Below are positions 1 through 6,478 of a stretch of 10,867 nt of DNA, piece by piece. The stretch spans positions 1-10,867 of the forward strand of contig PNNE01000336.1 of NCBI GenBank assembly GCA_013824055.1, given 5' to 3'. How positions within the stretch are numbered: the first letter of the stretch is position 1; every line of letters starts with the position of its first letter. A program made the translations under genes and the position numbers. The notes under the pieces were generated by a model. That model saw only the letters and a list, made by a program, of their open reading frames with translations. It ran no database searches and was not told the origin of the DNA. The stretch is from Rhodobacter sp. Its GTDB lineage: Bacteria; Pseudomonadota; Alphaproteobacteria; Rhodobacterales; Rhodobacteraceae.

Positions 1-724
1 GGACGGCACCGTGGCGATCCTGGACTGGATGGCCTTCAACGGCGAGCGGATGACGCATTGCCTGGTGGGCGAGCCGACCTGCCCGCATGAAATGGGCGAC
101 ATGATGAAGATCGGTCGCCGCGGCTCGTTGACCTGCGACATCACGGTGGAAGGCGTGCAGGGGCACTCGGCCTATCCGCACCGGGCCAAGAACCCGTTGT
201 CCGCGATGGTCAAGCTGCTTGCCCGCCTGGACGCCGAGCCGCTGGACCGGGGCACAGCGCATTTCGACCCCTCGACGCTGGCGATCACCACGATCGATTG
301 CGGCAACCCCGCGGGCAACGTGATTCCGGCGCGGGCCACGGCACGGATCAACATCCGCTTCAACGACACCCATTCGGGGGACACCCTGTCCTCCTGGCTG
401 CGGAGCGAGGCGGCGTCGGTGGCCGAGGCGACGAAGACCGAGATCGCGCTGAGGATTTCGGTCTCGGGCGAGGCCTTCGTGACCCCGCCGGGAGAGCTTT
501 CGGCACTGGTGGCCAGGGCGGTGGCGGTCGAGACCGGGCGAAAGCCCGTTGCCTCGACCAGCGGAGGGACCTCGGACGCGCGCTTTGTCAAGGAGCACTG
601 CCCGGTGGTGGAGTTCGGGCTGGTGGGCAAGACCATGCACCAGGTCGATGAACGGGTGGCGGTCGACCAGATCGACCAGCTGAAGGCGATCTACGGCCGC
701 ATCCTGCGCGAGTATTTCGCCTGA
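1..724 (+). CDS. dapE: Succinyl-diaminopimelate desuccinylase, 5'-truncated by window edge
   Basis: DapE hydrolyses N-succinyl-LL-2,6-diaminopimelate to LL-DAP and succinate in the cytoplasm, in the succinylase branch of meso-DAP/lysine synthesis. The reading frame is open from base 2 (DGTVAILDWM), so the true start lies upstream; about 240 C-terminal residues of a roughly 380-aa protein are present. Family landmarks in order are VGEPT (its Glu, codon 71-73, matches a zinc-ligand Glu of M20 peptidases), GRRGSL, GVQGHSAYPH with the dimerisation-domain His, NVIPA, the GGTSDARF loop, and TMHQVDE near the C-terminus, whose His matches the last zinc ligand. The remaining metal ligands would be in the missing N-terminal part. 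The TGA stop overlaps the ATG of the next gene by one base (TGATG), indicating translational coupling. The family is certain; DapE rather than another M20 deacylase is very likely because the motif string follows E. coli DapE closely. Confidence 0.95.
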   Translation, partial: DGTVAILDWMAFNGERMTHCLVGEPTCPHEMGDMMKIGRRGSLTCDITVEGVQGHSAYPHRAKNPLSAMVKLLARLDAEPLDRGTAHFDPSTLAITTIDCGNPAGNVIPARATARINIRFNDTHSGDTLSSWLRSEAASVAEATKTEIALRISVSGEAFVTPPGELSALVARAVAVETGRKPVASTSGGTSDARFVKEHCPVVEFGLVGKTMHQVDERVAVDQIDQLKAIYGRILREYFA

Positions 725-1155
725 TGCGCCCCGGCTGCTTCAGGATCACGGTCACCCGCGACATCGCCACCTGCCAGCAGCTGCGCCGGGTCGTGTTCAT
801 CCAGGAACAGGGCGTCAGCGAAGCGGACGAGGTGGATGGGCTGGACGACACCGCCATTCATCTCCTGGCGTGGGACGGCGACGCGCCGGTCGGGACAGCG
901 CGGCTCTTGCTGAAGGGCAGCCTGGGCAAGATCGGTCGGGTCTGCGTTCTGCCCAAGGCTCGGGGTACGGGGCTGGGCGCCGAACTGATCCGCGCGGCGC
1001 TGGACGTGCTGCGGCAACAGCCGGGGGTTACCGAGGCCTATCTGGGGTCGCAGTCGCATGCGACGGGGTTCTACGAGAAACTGGGATTTGCGCTGGAAGG
1101 CGAAGAGTTCCTGGACGCCGGCATCCCGCACCGCCACATGCGCCGCGCCCTTTGA
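724..1155 (+). CDS. GNAT family N-acetyltransferase
   Basis: This 143-aa soluble acyltransferase has the acetyl-CoA-dependent GNAT fold; its substrate is unknown. The N-terminal part (about 15-60) contains VFIQEQGV and VGTARL, typical of the ElaA/YjcF-like branch. Motif A is KIGRVCVLPKARGTGLG (about 69-85), where R-G-T-G-L-G forms the pyrophosphate-binding loop for acetyl-CoA. FYEKLGF (about 116-122) is the usual motif B ending. The protein has the full length of a single-domain GNAT, with no signal peptide or membrane segment. Its ATG lies inside the dapE stop (TGATG), so it is probably translated by re-initiation after dapE. The coupling invites a link to DAP/lysine metabolism, but that is inference only. 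Confidence 0.9.
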   Translation: MRPGCFRITVTRDIATCQQLRRVVFIQEQGVSEADEVDGLDDTAIHLLAWDGDAPVGTARLLLKGSLGKIGRVCVLPKARGTGLGAELIRAALDVLRQQPGVTEAYLGSQSHATGFYEKLGFALEGEEFLDAGIPHRHMRRAL

Positions 1156-1171
1156 CCGGCGGTTTTCTGGC

Positions 1172-1198
1172 GGAGCGCTGACGCGCAAGTCTCTTGTC
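1172..1198 (+). repeat. Intergenic repeat block 1, copy A
   Basis: These 27 bases match 5031-5057 with two mismatches; the core GGAGCGCTGACGCGCA is identical in both. The copy sits 17 bases after the acetyltransferase stop. In the other copy it lies between convergent genes. In both places it is followed, 45-70 bases later, by block 2. Confidence 0.75.
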
Positions 1199-1243
1199 TC
1201 GTCGTCGGGCTGCGCCTCCTCCTCGGACATGCGCGCCGCGCGG

Positions 1244-1268
1244 GGATATTTGTCACCAGGTGAAAGGG
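1244..1268 (+). repeat. Intergenic repeat block 2, copy A
   Basis: The 25 bases share GGATATTTG and GTGAAAGGG ends with 5128-5152, at identical spacing but with a variable middle (5 mismatches). The A/T-containing GATATTTG stands out in this GC-rich context. I recall similar GGATATTTG...TGAAAG strings between genes of many Rhodobacterales, but have not verified this here. Confidence 0.65.
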
Positions 1269-1300
1269 TTGCCCGGGTAGTCTTGCGCCGACCGGCGTGC

Positions 1301-1306
1301 TAGGTC
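1301..1306 (+). promoter_or_regulatory. Possible -10 element for rnr
   Basis: TAGGTC, preceded by TGC (an extended -10 shape), ends 6 bases before the rnr ATG. If used, transcription would start at or next to the start codon, giving a leaderless or nearly leaderless mRNA; this fits the lack of a clear Shine-Dalgarno sequence. No -35 box is visible at normal spacing, so the call is weak. Confidence 0.22.
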
Positions 1307-1312
1307 TGGGGC

Positions 1313-3544
1313 ATGAAACCATTGCCTTCGAAAGATGAAATCCGTCAGTGGATTTCCCAGAACCCCGGCCTCTCGGCCAAGCGCGACATTGCCAAGGCCT
1401 TCGGGATCAAGGGCGATGCGCGCATCGAGCTGAAGGCGCTTCTGCGCGAGCTGGAAAGCGAGGGGGTGGTCGAGAAGTCTTCGCGCCGCTTCCACGAGCC
1501 AGGCGTGCTGCCTCCGGTGGCGGTCTTGCAGGTGCTGCCGCCGGATGCGGCGGGGGATCTTTATGCCAGGCCGCTGGAAGAGGGCGTGGAGGAGGGGCCG
1601 CGCATCCTGATCATGCCGAAGAAGGGCGACCCGGCCCTGGGTGCCGGGGACCGGATTCTGGCGCGGCTGGCCAGGGTGGAGGCCGAGGATCGCGACTACG
1701 AGGCGCGGTTGATCCGGCGGCTGGGGTCCAATCCCCGGAAGGTGCTGGGGGTGTTCCGTGTCGGCTCGCAAGGCGGGCGGATCGTGCCGATCGAGAAGGG
1801 CGACGACAAGGAATGGCGCGTCTCGGCCGACATGACGATGGGCGCCAGGGACGGTGAGCTGGTCGAGGCCGAGGCGGTGGGGGCCCGGAAGCTGGGCCTT
1901 CCGGCAGCGCAGATCATCGCGCGGCTGGGTGATCCGGCAGGGCCAAGGGCGGCAAGCCTGATCGCCATCCACCAGCACGGCATCCCTGACGTATTCCCGG
2001 ACGCGGTCATCGCCGAGGCGGATCGTGCCGGACCCGTCGGCCTGGCCGGTCGCGAGGACCTGCGCGACCTGCCGCTGGTGACGATCGACCCGGTGGACGC
2101 GCGGGACCGGGACGATGCGGTCTATGCCGAGGCGGACAGCGATCCGGGCAATATCGGCGGCTTCGTGATCTGGGTCGCGATTGCCGATGTGGCGCATTTC
2201 GTGACGCCCGGCAGCGCGCTGGACCGCGAGGCGCGCAGGCGCGGCAATTCGACCTACTTCCCCGACCGCGTCGTGCCGATGCTGCCGGACATCCTGTCGG
2301 GCGACCTGTGCAGCTTGCACGAAGGCGTGGACCGCGCCTGTCTTGTCGTCCGCATGGTGATCGACGCGGGCGGGCACAAGCGCGGCCATCGCTTCTTGCG
2401 GGGGATGATGCGGTCGGTCGCGTCCCTGCATTACGCGCAGGTGCAGGCGGCGGTGGACGGCCAGCCGGACGACAGGACCGCGCCGCTGGTGGACCCCGTG
2501 CTGAAGCCGCTTTACGCCGCCTACGGCGCACTGAAGCGGGCGCGCGAGCTGCGCCAGCCGCTGGACCTGGAGCTGCCGGAGCGGAAGATCGAGCTTGACG
2601 ATGAGGGCCGTGTCCTGTCGGTCGCGTTCAAGGAACGGCTGGATGCGCACAAGCTGATCGAAGAGTTCATGATCCTTGCCAATGTCGCGGCGGCCGAAGA
2701 GCTGATCCGGCTGAAGCGGCCCCTGCTGTTCCGGGTGCATGAGGAACCATCGCCGCTGAAGCTGGAGGGGTTGCGCGAGGTGGCCGAGGGCGCAGGCATG
2801 ACCCTGGCCAAGGGGCAGGTCCTGCAGACGCGGCACCTGAACCGGCTGCTGGCCCAGGCCCAGGGGACAGAGTTCGACGAGCTGATCAACCTGTCCACCC
2901 TGCGGTCGATGACCCAGGCCTACTACCACCCGGAAAACTTCGGGCATTTCGGGTTGGCCTTGCAGAACTATGCGCATTTCACCAGCCCGATCCGGCGCTA
3001 TTCCGACCTGATCGTCCACCGCGCCCTGATCTCGGGGCATGGGTGGGGCAAGGACGGCTTGTCGGTCTGGGACATGGAGAACCTGGAAGAGACCGGCAAG
3101 CTGATCTCGGAAGCCGAGCGGCGCAGCATGGCGGCCGAGCGGGATACCAACGACCGCTATCTGGCCGCCTACCTGGTCGACCGTGTCGGGGCAGAGTTCG
3201 CGGGGCGGATATCCGGCGTGCAGCGGTTCGGCGTCTTTGTCCGGCTGGACGAAACCGGCGCGGATGGGCTGATTCCGGTGCGCGCCCTGGGGCGGGAGTA
3301 TTTCAACTATGACGAGGGCAGCCAGACTCTGATGGGCTCCGAGACCGGGCTGGTGCTGGGGATCGGGCAGAAGGTCACGGTACGGCTGGCCGAGGCGGTT
3401 CCGGTGACGGGCGGGCTGATCCTGGACCTGATCGCAGTGGAGGGCGCGACGGTGCGGCCCTCTCGGCGGTCAGGCGGCAAGTATCATCCGAGGAAGCCTG
3501 CGCAGGCGGCGGCGAAACGGCGACTGGTGCGCAAGCGGCGATGA
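1313..3544 (+). CDS. rnr: Ribonuclease R (3'-5' exoribonuclease, RNB family)
   Basis: RNase R degrades structured RNA 3' to 5' in the cytoplasm and takes part in rRNA quality control, tmRNA-linked decay and mRNA turnover. The 743-aa product has the expected order: an N-terminal winged-helix-like segment (about 1-60), cold-shock/OB domains (about 65-235), the RNB catalytic domain, an S1 domain (about 625-710) and a basic tail (715-743, rich in K and R). The active site reads TIDPVDARDRDDA at 257-269; D259, D265, D267 and D268 match the four magnesium-binding Asp of E. coli RNase R. HFTSPIRRYSDL (555-566) is the second hallmark, carrying the conserved Arg pair. The S1 domain and basic tail favour RNase R over RNase II. 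The TGA stop overlaps the ATG of the next gene (ATGA), so the two are probably co-translated. Confidence 0.97.
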   Translation: MKPLPSKDEIRQWISQNPGLSAKRDIAKAFGIKGDARIELKALLRELESEGVVEKSSRRFHEPGVLPPVAVLQVLPPDAAGDLYARPLEEGVEEGPRILIMPKKGDPALGAGDRILARLARVEAEDRDYEARLIRRLGSNPRKVLGVFRVGSQGGRIVPIEKGDDKEWRVSADMTMGARDGELVEAEAVGARKLGLPAAQIIARLGDPAGPRAASLIAIHQHGIPDVFPDAVIAEADRAGPVGLAGREDLRDLPLVTIDPVDARDRDDAVYAEADSDPGNIGGFVIWVAIADVAHFVTPGSALDREARRRGNSTYFPDRVVPMLPDILSGDLCSLHEGVDRACLVVRMVIDAGGHKRGHRFLRGMMRSVASLHYAQVQAAVDGQPDDRTAPLVDPVLKPLYAAYGALKRARELRQPLDLELPERKIELDDEGRVLSVAFKERLDAHKLIEEFMILANVAAAEELIRLKRPLLFRVHEEPSPLKLEGLREVAEGAGMTLAKGQVLQTRHLNRLLAQAQGTEFDELINLSTLRSMTQAYYHPENFGHFGLALQNYAHFTSPIRRYSDLIVHRALISGHGWGKDGLSVWDMENLEETGKLISEAERRSMAAERDTNDRYLAAYLVDRVGAEFAGRISGVQRFGVFVRLDETGADGLIPVRALGREYFNYDEGSQTLMGSETGLVLGIGQKVTVRLAEAVPVTGGLILDLIAVEGATVRPSRRSGGKYHPRKPAQAAAKRRLVRKRR

Positions 3545-4854
3545 CGGGCGGGGAAAGCTGGGGCGGGGCAAGCTGGGGCGGGGCAATGAAGGGCGGGGCA
3601 AGACTTTTCGAAAAGTCTTGCAAAATCCTTCGCAGTATCCTGGTCGCGCCAGGACTGGCCGTGGCGCTTGGTTTCGGGGCGGGGCAGGCGCAGACGATCC
3701 TGCCCGATCCGCTGGCGGGGGTGGAGGAAGCGATGGGCTCTCAGGCCGGGTTGGACGCTTGGGTTCAGGGCTTCAGGTCCCGCGCGCTGGAGGCGGGTGT
3801 GTCGCCCGCCACTTTCGACGCAGCGATGCGGGGGGTGGAATTCAACCCCAAGGTCGTGGAGCGCGACCGGAACCAGAACGAGTTTTCCAAGACGATCTGG
3901 GATTACCTGGACACTGCCGTGTCCGAGGACCGGGTGGCCTTGGGGCTGAAGGCCATCGAGAGGAACCGGGCGCTGCTGGAGCGGGTCGAGGCCGAGTATG
4001 GCGTCGAGGGTGAGGTCCTGGCCGCCATCTGGGGGCTGGAGAGCGCCTATGGGACCTATCGCGGCGACCTGCCGGTGCTGGGGTCGCTGGCGACGCTGGC
4101 CTATGAGGGACGGCGGGGGGCGTTTTTCGAAGCCGAGTTGATTGCGGCGCTGCAGATTGTCGAGGGCGGGCATGTGGAGCGGCTTTCCGGCTCCTGGGCC
4201 GGGGCCAGCGGGCACACGCAGTTCATGCCGTCCAGCTGGCAGAAGTTTGCGGTCGATTTCGACGGGGACGGGAAGCGGAACCTTTGGGGCGACGATCCGG
4301 CGGATGCGCTGGCCTCGACCGCGAATTACCTGCGGCATTGGGGCTGGACGAAGGGGCAGCCCTGGGGCGTGGAAGTGACGTTGCCCGAGGGGTTCGACCA
4401 TGACCAGACCACCGAGCGGGTGGTGAAGCCCGTGGCCGAGTGGCAGGCGATGGGGGTTCGGACGGTGTCCGGGGCGGACCTGCCGGACCACGGGCCGGGG
4501 TCGATCCTCTTGCCGGGGGGACACCGGGGGGCGGCCTTCCTGATCTGGCCCAATTTCCAGGTGATCGAGAAATACAACACGGCGGATGCCTATGTGGTGG
4601 CGATCGGGTCGCTGTCGGACCGGCTTGCTGGACGGGCGGGGATCCAGTCGGGCTGGCCGCGGGAGTTGCGGGCGCTGACGCTGGAGGAGCGGCGGGAGTT
4701 GCAGGACCGTCTGGGCCGCGCCGGGTTCGATCCGGGCGGGGTGGACGGGCGGATGGGACCGAAGACGGTGGCCGCCGTGAAGGCGTTCCAGAAGGCGCGG
4801 GGGCTGGTGCCGGACGGGTATCCCTCGTTGGAAGTCCTGGGGCTGCTGCGGTAG
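3541..4854 (+). CDS. Secreted lytic murein transglycosylase, MltB type, with peptidoglycan-binding domain
   Basis: This enzyme cleaves the MurNAc-GlcNAc bond of peptidoglycan in the periplasm, forming 1,6-anhydro-MurNAc. Of 437 residues, about 31-50 form a signal peptide core (ILVAPGLAVALGFGAGQAQ); no lipobox is evident. The SLT_2/MltB domain (about 55-350) has WGLES with the catalytic Glu at 167, GTYRGDLPVLGSLATLAYEG, and GASGHTQFMPSSW (221-233), where His replaces the Gln of the E. coli motif. A PG_binding_1 domain occupies about 380-437 (LQDRLGRAGFDPGGVDGRMG). Two starts are possible: ATG 3541, coupled to the rnr stop, or ATG 3586, which gives a more normal signal peptide (422 aa). Neither has a strong Shine-Dalgarno sequence. 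The first 27 codons consist largely of 15-bp repeats plus a 24-bp palindrome, an unusual composition. Function is well supported; the start is not. Confidence 0.93.
   Translation: MTGGESWGGASWGGAMKGGARLFEKSCKILRSILVAPGLAVALGFGAGQAQTILPDPLAGVEEAMGSQAGLDAWVQGFRSRALEAGVSPATFDAAMRGVEFNPKVVERDRNQNEFSKTIWDYLDTAVSEDRVALGLKAIERNRALLERVEAEYGVEGEVLAAIWGLESAYGTYRGDLPVLGSLATLAYEGRRGAFFEAELIAALQIVEGGHVERLSGSWAGASGHTQFMPSSWQKFAVDFDGDGKRNLWGDDPADALASTANYLRHWGWTKGQPWGVEVTLPEGFDHDQTTERVVKPVAEWQAMGVRTVSGADLPDHGPGSILLPGGHRGAAFLIWPNFQVIEKYNTADAYVVAIGSLSDRLAGRAGIQSGWPRELRALTLEERRELQDRLGRAGFDPGGVDGRMGPKTVAAVKAFQKARGLVPDGYPSLEVLGLLR
3556..3600 (+). repeat. Three 15-bp tandem repeats inside the transglycosylase start
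   Basis: The unit AGCTGGGGCGGGGCA occurs twice exactly (3556-3570, 3571-3585) and once in degenerate form (3586-3600, ending in the same GGGCGGGGCA). Being 15 bp, it stays in frame and encodes SWGGA-SWGGA-MKGGA. It directly abuts the 24-bp palindrome. Confidence 0.85.
3598..3621. repeat. Perfect 24-bp palindrome in the transglycosylase N-terminus
   Basis: The sequence is its own reverse complement over 24 bases, centred on TTCGAA; the inner part is AAGACTTTTCGAAAAGTCTT. It is read in frame as ARLFEKSC just before the signal-peptide core. Its A/T-rich centre contrasts with the surrounding G-rich repeats. In RNA it could fold into a hairpin 12 bases after the alternative ATG at 3586. Confidence 0.9.
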
Positions 4855-4862
4855 GTGTCCAG

Positions 4863-4887
4863 GGTGGACAAAGTCCACCGAGCCTTT
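4863..4887 (+). terminator. Terminator-like hairpin after the lytic transglycosylase
   Basis: GGTGGAC (4863-4869) pairs perfectly with GTCCACC (4873-4879) across an AAA loop, 8 bases after the stop codon. A short CCTTTT run follows at 4882-4887. A competing 5-bp stem is possible: GTCCA (4857-4861) with TGGAC (4865-4869). The weak T-run limits confidence. Confidence 0.5.
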
Positions 4888-4918
4888 TGCATCAGTGGGT
4901 TGCTCGCGGAGCGACGCT

Positions 4919-4934
4919 GTCCCCCGGCGGGGAC
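4919..4934. repeat. 6-bp inverted repeat (hairpin)
   Basis: GTCCCC and GGGGAC pair around a CGGC loop. It is one of four hairpins in the same convergent intergenic region, and could arise by chance in such GC-rich sequence. Confidence 0.4.
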
Positions 4935-4950
4935 CGGCGATGCCTGGGGA

Positions 4951-4984
4951 GCGGAGCCTGGGGCGCGGAGCCTGGGGCGCGGAG
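4951..4984 (+). repeat. 14-bp tandem repeat, 2.4 copies
   Basis: GCGGAGCCTGGGGC occurs at 4951-4964 and 4965-4978, followed by a partial copy (GCGGAG, 4979-4984). It is non-coding. Confidence 0.8.
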
Positions 4985-5030
4985 GGGGCCGGACTTCCAT
5001 CGCTTGTGCGGGTTCGGACGGTTATCGCAT

Positions 5031-5057
5031 GGAGCGCTGACGCGCAGGCCTCTTGTC
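5031..5057 (+). repeat. Intergenic repeat block 1, copy B
   Basis: This is the second copy of the block at 1172-1198, in the same orientation, with two mismatches in 27. It is followed by the 13-bp hairpin at 5060-5090, which copy A lacks. Confidence 0.75.
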
Positions 5058-5059
5058 AC

Positions 5060-5090
5060 GCCCTTTGCGCGCGAAGGGCGCGCAAAGGGC
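5060..5090. terminator. Long perfect hairpin, possible bidirectional terminator
   Basis: GCCCTTTGCGCGC (5060-5072) pairs over all 13 bases with GCGCGCAAAGGGC (5078-5090) across a GAAGG loop. This is the strongest stem in the window, between two convergent genes. No T-run follows on either side, so it may be a structural repeat rather than a classical terminator. Confidence 0.5.
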
Positions 5091-5097
5091 TGGATCG

Positions 5098-5118
5098 TTG
5101 GGGGTTTTCCACCCCCAA
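5098..5118. terminator. Hairpin with 8-bp perfect stem
   Basis: TTGGGGGT (5098-5105) pairs with ACCCCCAA (5111-5118) around TTTCC, 42 bases beyond the rsmB stop as read on the minus strand. It directly precedes block 2 of the intergenic repeat. It probably helps end rsmB transcription, but lacks a T-run on the minus strand. Confidence 0.45.
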
Positions 5119-5127
5119 ACCCCCGGA

Positions 5128-5152
5128 GGATATTTGGGCCAACGTGAAAGGG
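5128..5152 (+). repeat. Intergenic repeat block 2, copy B
   Basis: This is the second copy of the block at 1244-1268: GGATATTTG, a variable 7 bases, then GTGAAAGGG. It ends 8 bases from the rsmB stop codon. Confidence 0.65.
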
Positions 5153-5160
5153 ACTTGCGG

Positions 5161-6393
5161 TCAGCCTGGTGCGCGCAGGCGGGCCATGAAGAAGCCGTCC
5201 ATGCCGCCGATGTCCGCCCAGCAGTCGGGGCGAAGGCGGAGGGCGCCGTCGGGGGTCCACCAGGCGGGGTCGATGCCGGGGAGGTCGGGGCGTTCCACAG
5301 TGAGGGCCGGATGGCGCTGGAGGGCGGCGGCGAGTTGGGCCTCGCCTTCCTGGGGCAGAAGCGAGCAGGTGGCGAAGACAAGGCGGCCACCGGGTTTGAG
5401 CCAGCCGAGGGCGCGGTCGATCAGTCGGGATTGGAGCGCGGTCAGCGCGGGAAGTTCGGAGCCGTCCTTGACGAAGGGCAGGTCGGGGTGGCGGCGGATG
5501 GTGCCGGTGGCGGAACAGGGGGCGTCGAGCAGGATGGCGTCGAACAGGCCTTCGGGTTCCCAGTGCAGGGCGTCGGCGATGACGAGGGTGGCAGTGAGGC
5601 CGGTGCGGGCGAGGTTCGCCTCGACCCGCGCCATGCGGGGGCCGGAGATGTCGAGGGCGGTGACTTGCGATCCGGCGGCGGCGAGTTGCAGGGTCTTGCC
5701 ACCGGGCGCGGCGCAGAGGTCCAGGATGCGTTCGCCGGGTTGGGCTTGCAGGAGCTTGGCGGGCAGCGCGGCGGCAGCGTCCTGGACCCACCAGCCGCCC
5801 TCGGCGTAGCCCGGCAGGGTGGAAAGCTGGCCGGGCGAGCGAAGGCGCAGGCTGCCGGTGGGGAGAAGGTCGCCTTCGGGGTGCGGAAAGCCGGGGCGGA
5901 GGGTGAGGTCGAGCGGCGGCTCCTGGGCCTGGACAGCCTCGATCGCGGTGACGGTGTCGCGGCCAAAGGTGTGGACGAGCGGTTGGCGCAGCCAGCGGGG
6001 CAGCTTCTGCGGCGGCAGGGTGATGGTCTCGGGCAGGGCGCGGAGGACGGCGTTGACCAGCCCTGCGAGGTGGGCGCTGCGCATGCCGCCCTGGCGGGTG
6101 ATCTCGACCGCGGCGTTGACGACCCCGTGGGCGGGGGCGCCTTCGGCACGTTCCACCACCGCAAGCCGCAGGGTGTTGCGGACACTCAGCGGCGGGGCCT
6201 TGCGGAGGTGCTTGTCGAGAAGCCTGTCGGCCGGGTCCAGGTGGCGCAGCACGGTCTCGGCCAGCCGCAGCGCACGGGCGCGGTCGGCGGGGGCGAGGTC
6301 GCCGCCGGAGAAGTCCGACAGCATCCGGCCTTCGCCAAGGACTCCGTCCAGGATTGCCACTGCGGTGGCGCGTGCCACGACCCCTTCGGCCAT
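5161..6393 (-). CDS. rsmB: 16S rRNA (cytosine-C5)-methyltransferase RsmB
   Basis: RsmB transfers a methyl group from S-adenosylmethionine to C5 of a 16S rRNA cytosine (C967 in E. coli numbering). I chose ATG at 6393 (410 aa), because AGGAAGGG lies about 8 bases upstream; the frame stays open to a GTG at 6429 with no comparable site. Residues 1 to about 130 form a NusB-like helical domain. The Rossmann methyltransferase follows, with the SAM-binding LCAAPGGKT (about 226-234), ALDIS, the LLDAPCSATGTIRRHPDLPF motif with Cys 293, and the FATCS motif with the catalytic Cys 343. The NusB-like domain separates RsmB from RsmF-type enzymes. It is convergent with the transglycosylase gene and divergent from the SDHAF4-like gene. 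Confidence 0.95.
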   Translation of the reverse strand: MAEGVVARATAVAILDGVLGEGRMLSDFSGGDLAPADRARALRLAETVLRHLDPADRLLDKHLRKAPPLSVRNTLRLAVVERAEGAPAHGVVNAAVEITRQGGMRSAHLAGLVNAVLRALPETITLPPQKLPRWLRQPLVHTFGRDTVTAIEAVQAQEPPLDLTLRPGFPHPEGDLLPTGSLRLRSPGQLSTLPGYAEGGWWVQDAAAALPAKLLQAQPGERILDLCAAPGGKTLQLAAAGSQVTALDISGPRMARVEANLARTGLTATLVIADALHWEPEGLFDAILLDAPCSATGTIRRHPDLPFVKDGSELPALTALQSRLIDRALGWLKPGGRLVFATCSLLPQEGEAQLAAALQRHPALTVERPDLPGIDPAWWTPDGALRLRPDCWADIGGMDGFFMARLRAPG

Positions 6394-6419
6394 TGAGATT
6401 CCCTTCCTGGTCCGGGCCC

Positions 6420-6446
6420 TTGATGCCACGGGGAGCGGGTTATATC
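6420..6446 (+). promoter_or_regulatory. Possible sigma-70-like promoter for the SDHAF4-like gene
   Basis: TTGATG (6420-6425) and TATATC (6441-6446) are separated by 15 bases, slightly short of the ideal. A start near 6453 would give a leader of about 26 bases containing the AAGGAAGGG ribosome-binding site. TATATC is one of few A/T-rich strings in this 85-bp divergent gap. Confidence 0.38.
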
Positions 6447-6478
6447 AGGTTGGGGGGCCACACAAGGAAGGGTCGGAC

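Larger units (their letters stand above)
1156..1312. other. Intergenic region with copy A of a two-block repeat
   Basis: This 157-bp stretch between the acetyltransferase and rnr has no credible gene. It holds two sequence blocks that recur downstream of the lytic transglycosylase: block 1 at 1172-1198 and block 2 at 1244-1268. No strong terminator hairpin with a T-run follows the acetyltransferase stop. A TGCTAGGTC element just before rnr is described separately. Confidence 0.6.
4855..5160. other. Hairpin-rich convergent intergenic region
   Basis: This 306-bp stretch separates the ends of the transglycosylase (+) and rsmB (-). I see no credible gene. It holds four perfect inverted repeats (4863-4879, 4919-4934, 5060-5090, 5098-5118), a 14-bp tandem repeat (4951-4984) and copy B of the two-block repeat (5031-5057, 5128-5152). 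It probably works as a two-way transcription stop, and looks built from repeat elements. Confidence 0.7.

Noticed and set aside
1156..1312. Small gene between the acetyltransferase and rnr
   Set aside because: The open frames are extensions from antisense or out-of-frame reading, with no ribosome-binding site or recognisable product.
1253..3040. 595-codon open frame on the minus strand opposite rnr
   Set aside because: It is a composition shadow of the real rnr gene in GC-rich DNA, rich in R, Q, H and P with no recognisable domain.
3484..4878. 464-codon minus-strand open frame opposite the transglycosylase
   Set aside because: It is a Pro/Arg/His/Gln-rich shadow; the opposite strand encodes a full MltB domain with its catalytic Glu.
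5053..6396. 447-codon plus-strand open frame across rsmB
   Set aside because: It is antisense to the clearly conserved rsmB and has a low-complexity Gly/Ala/Glu/Arg composition.
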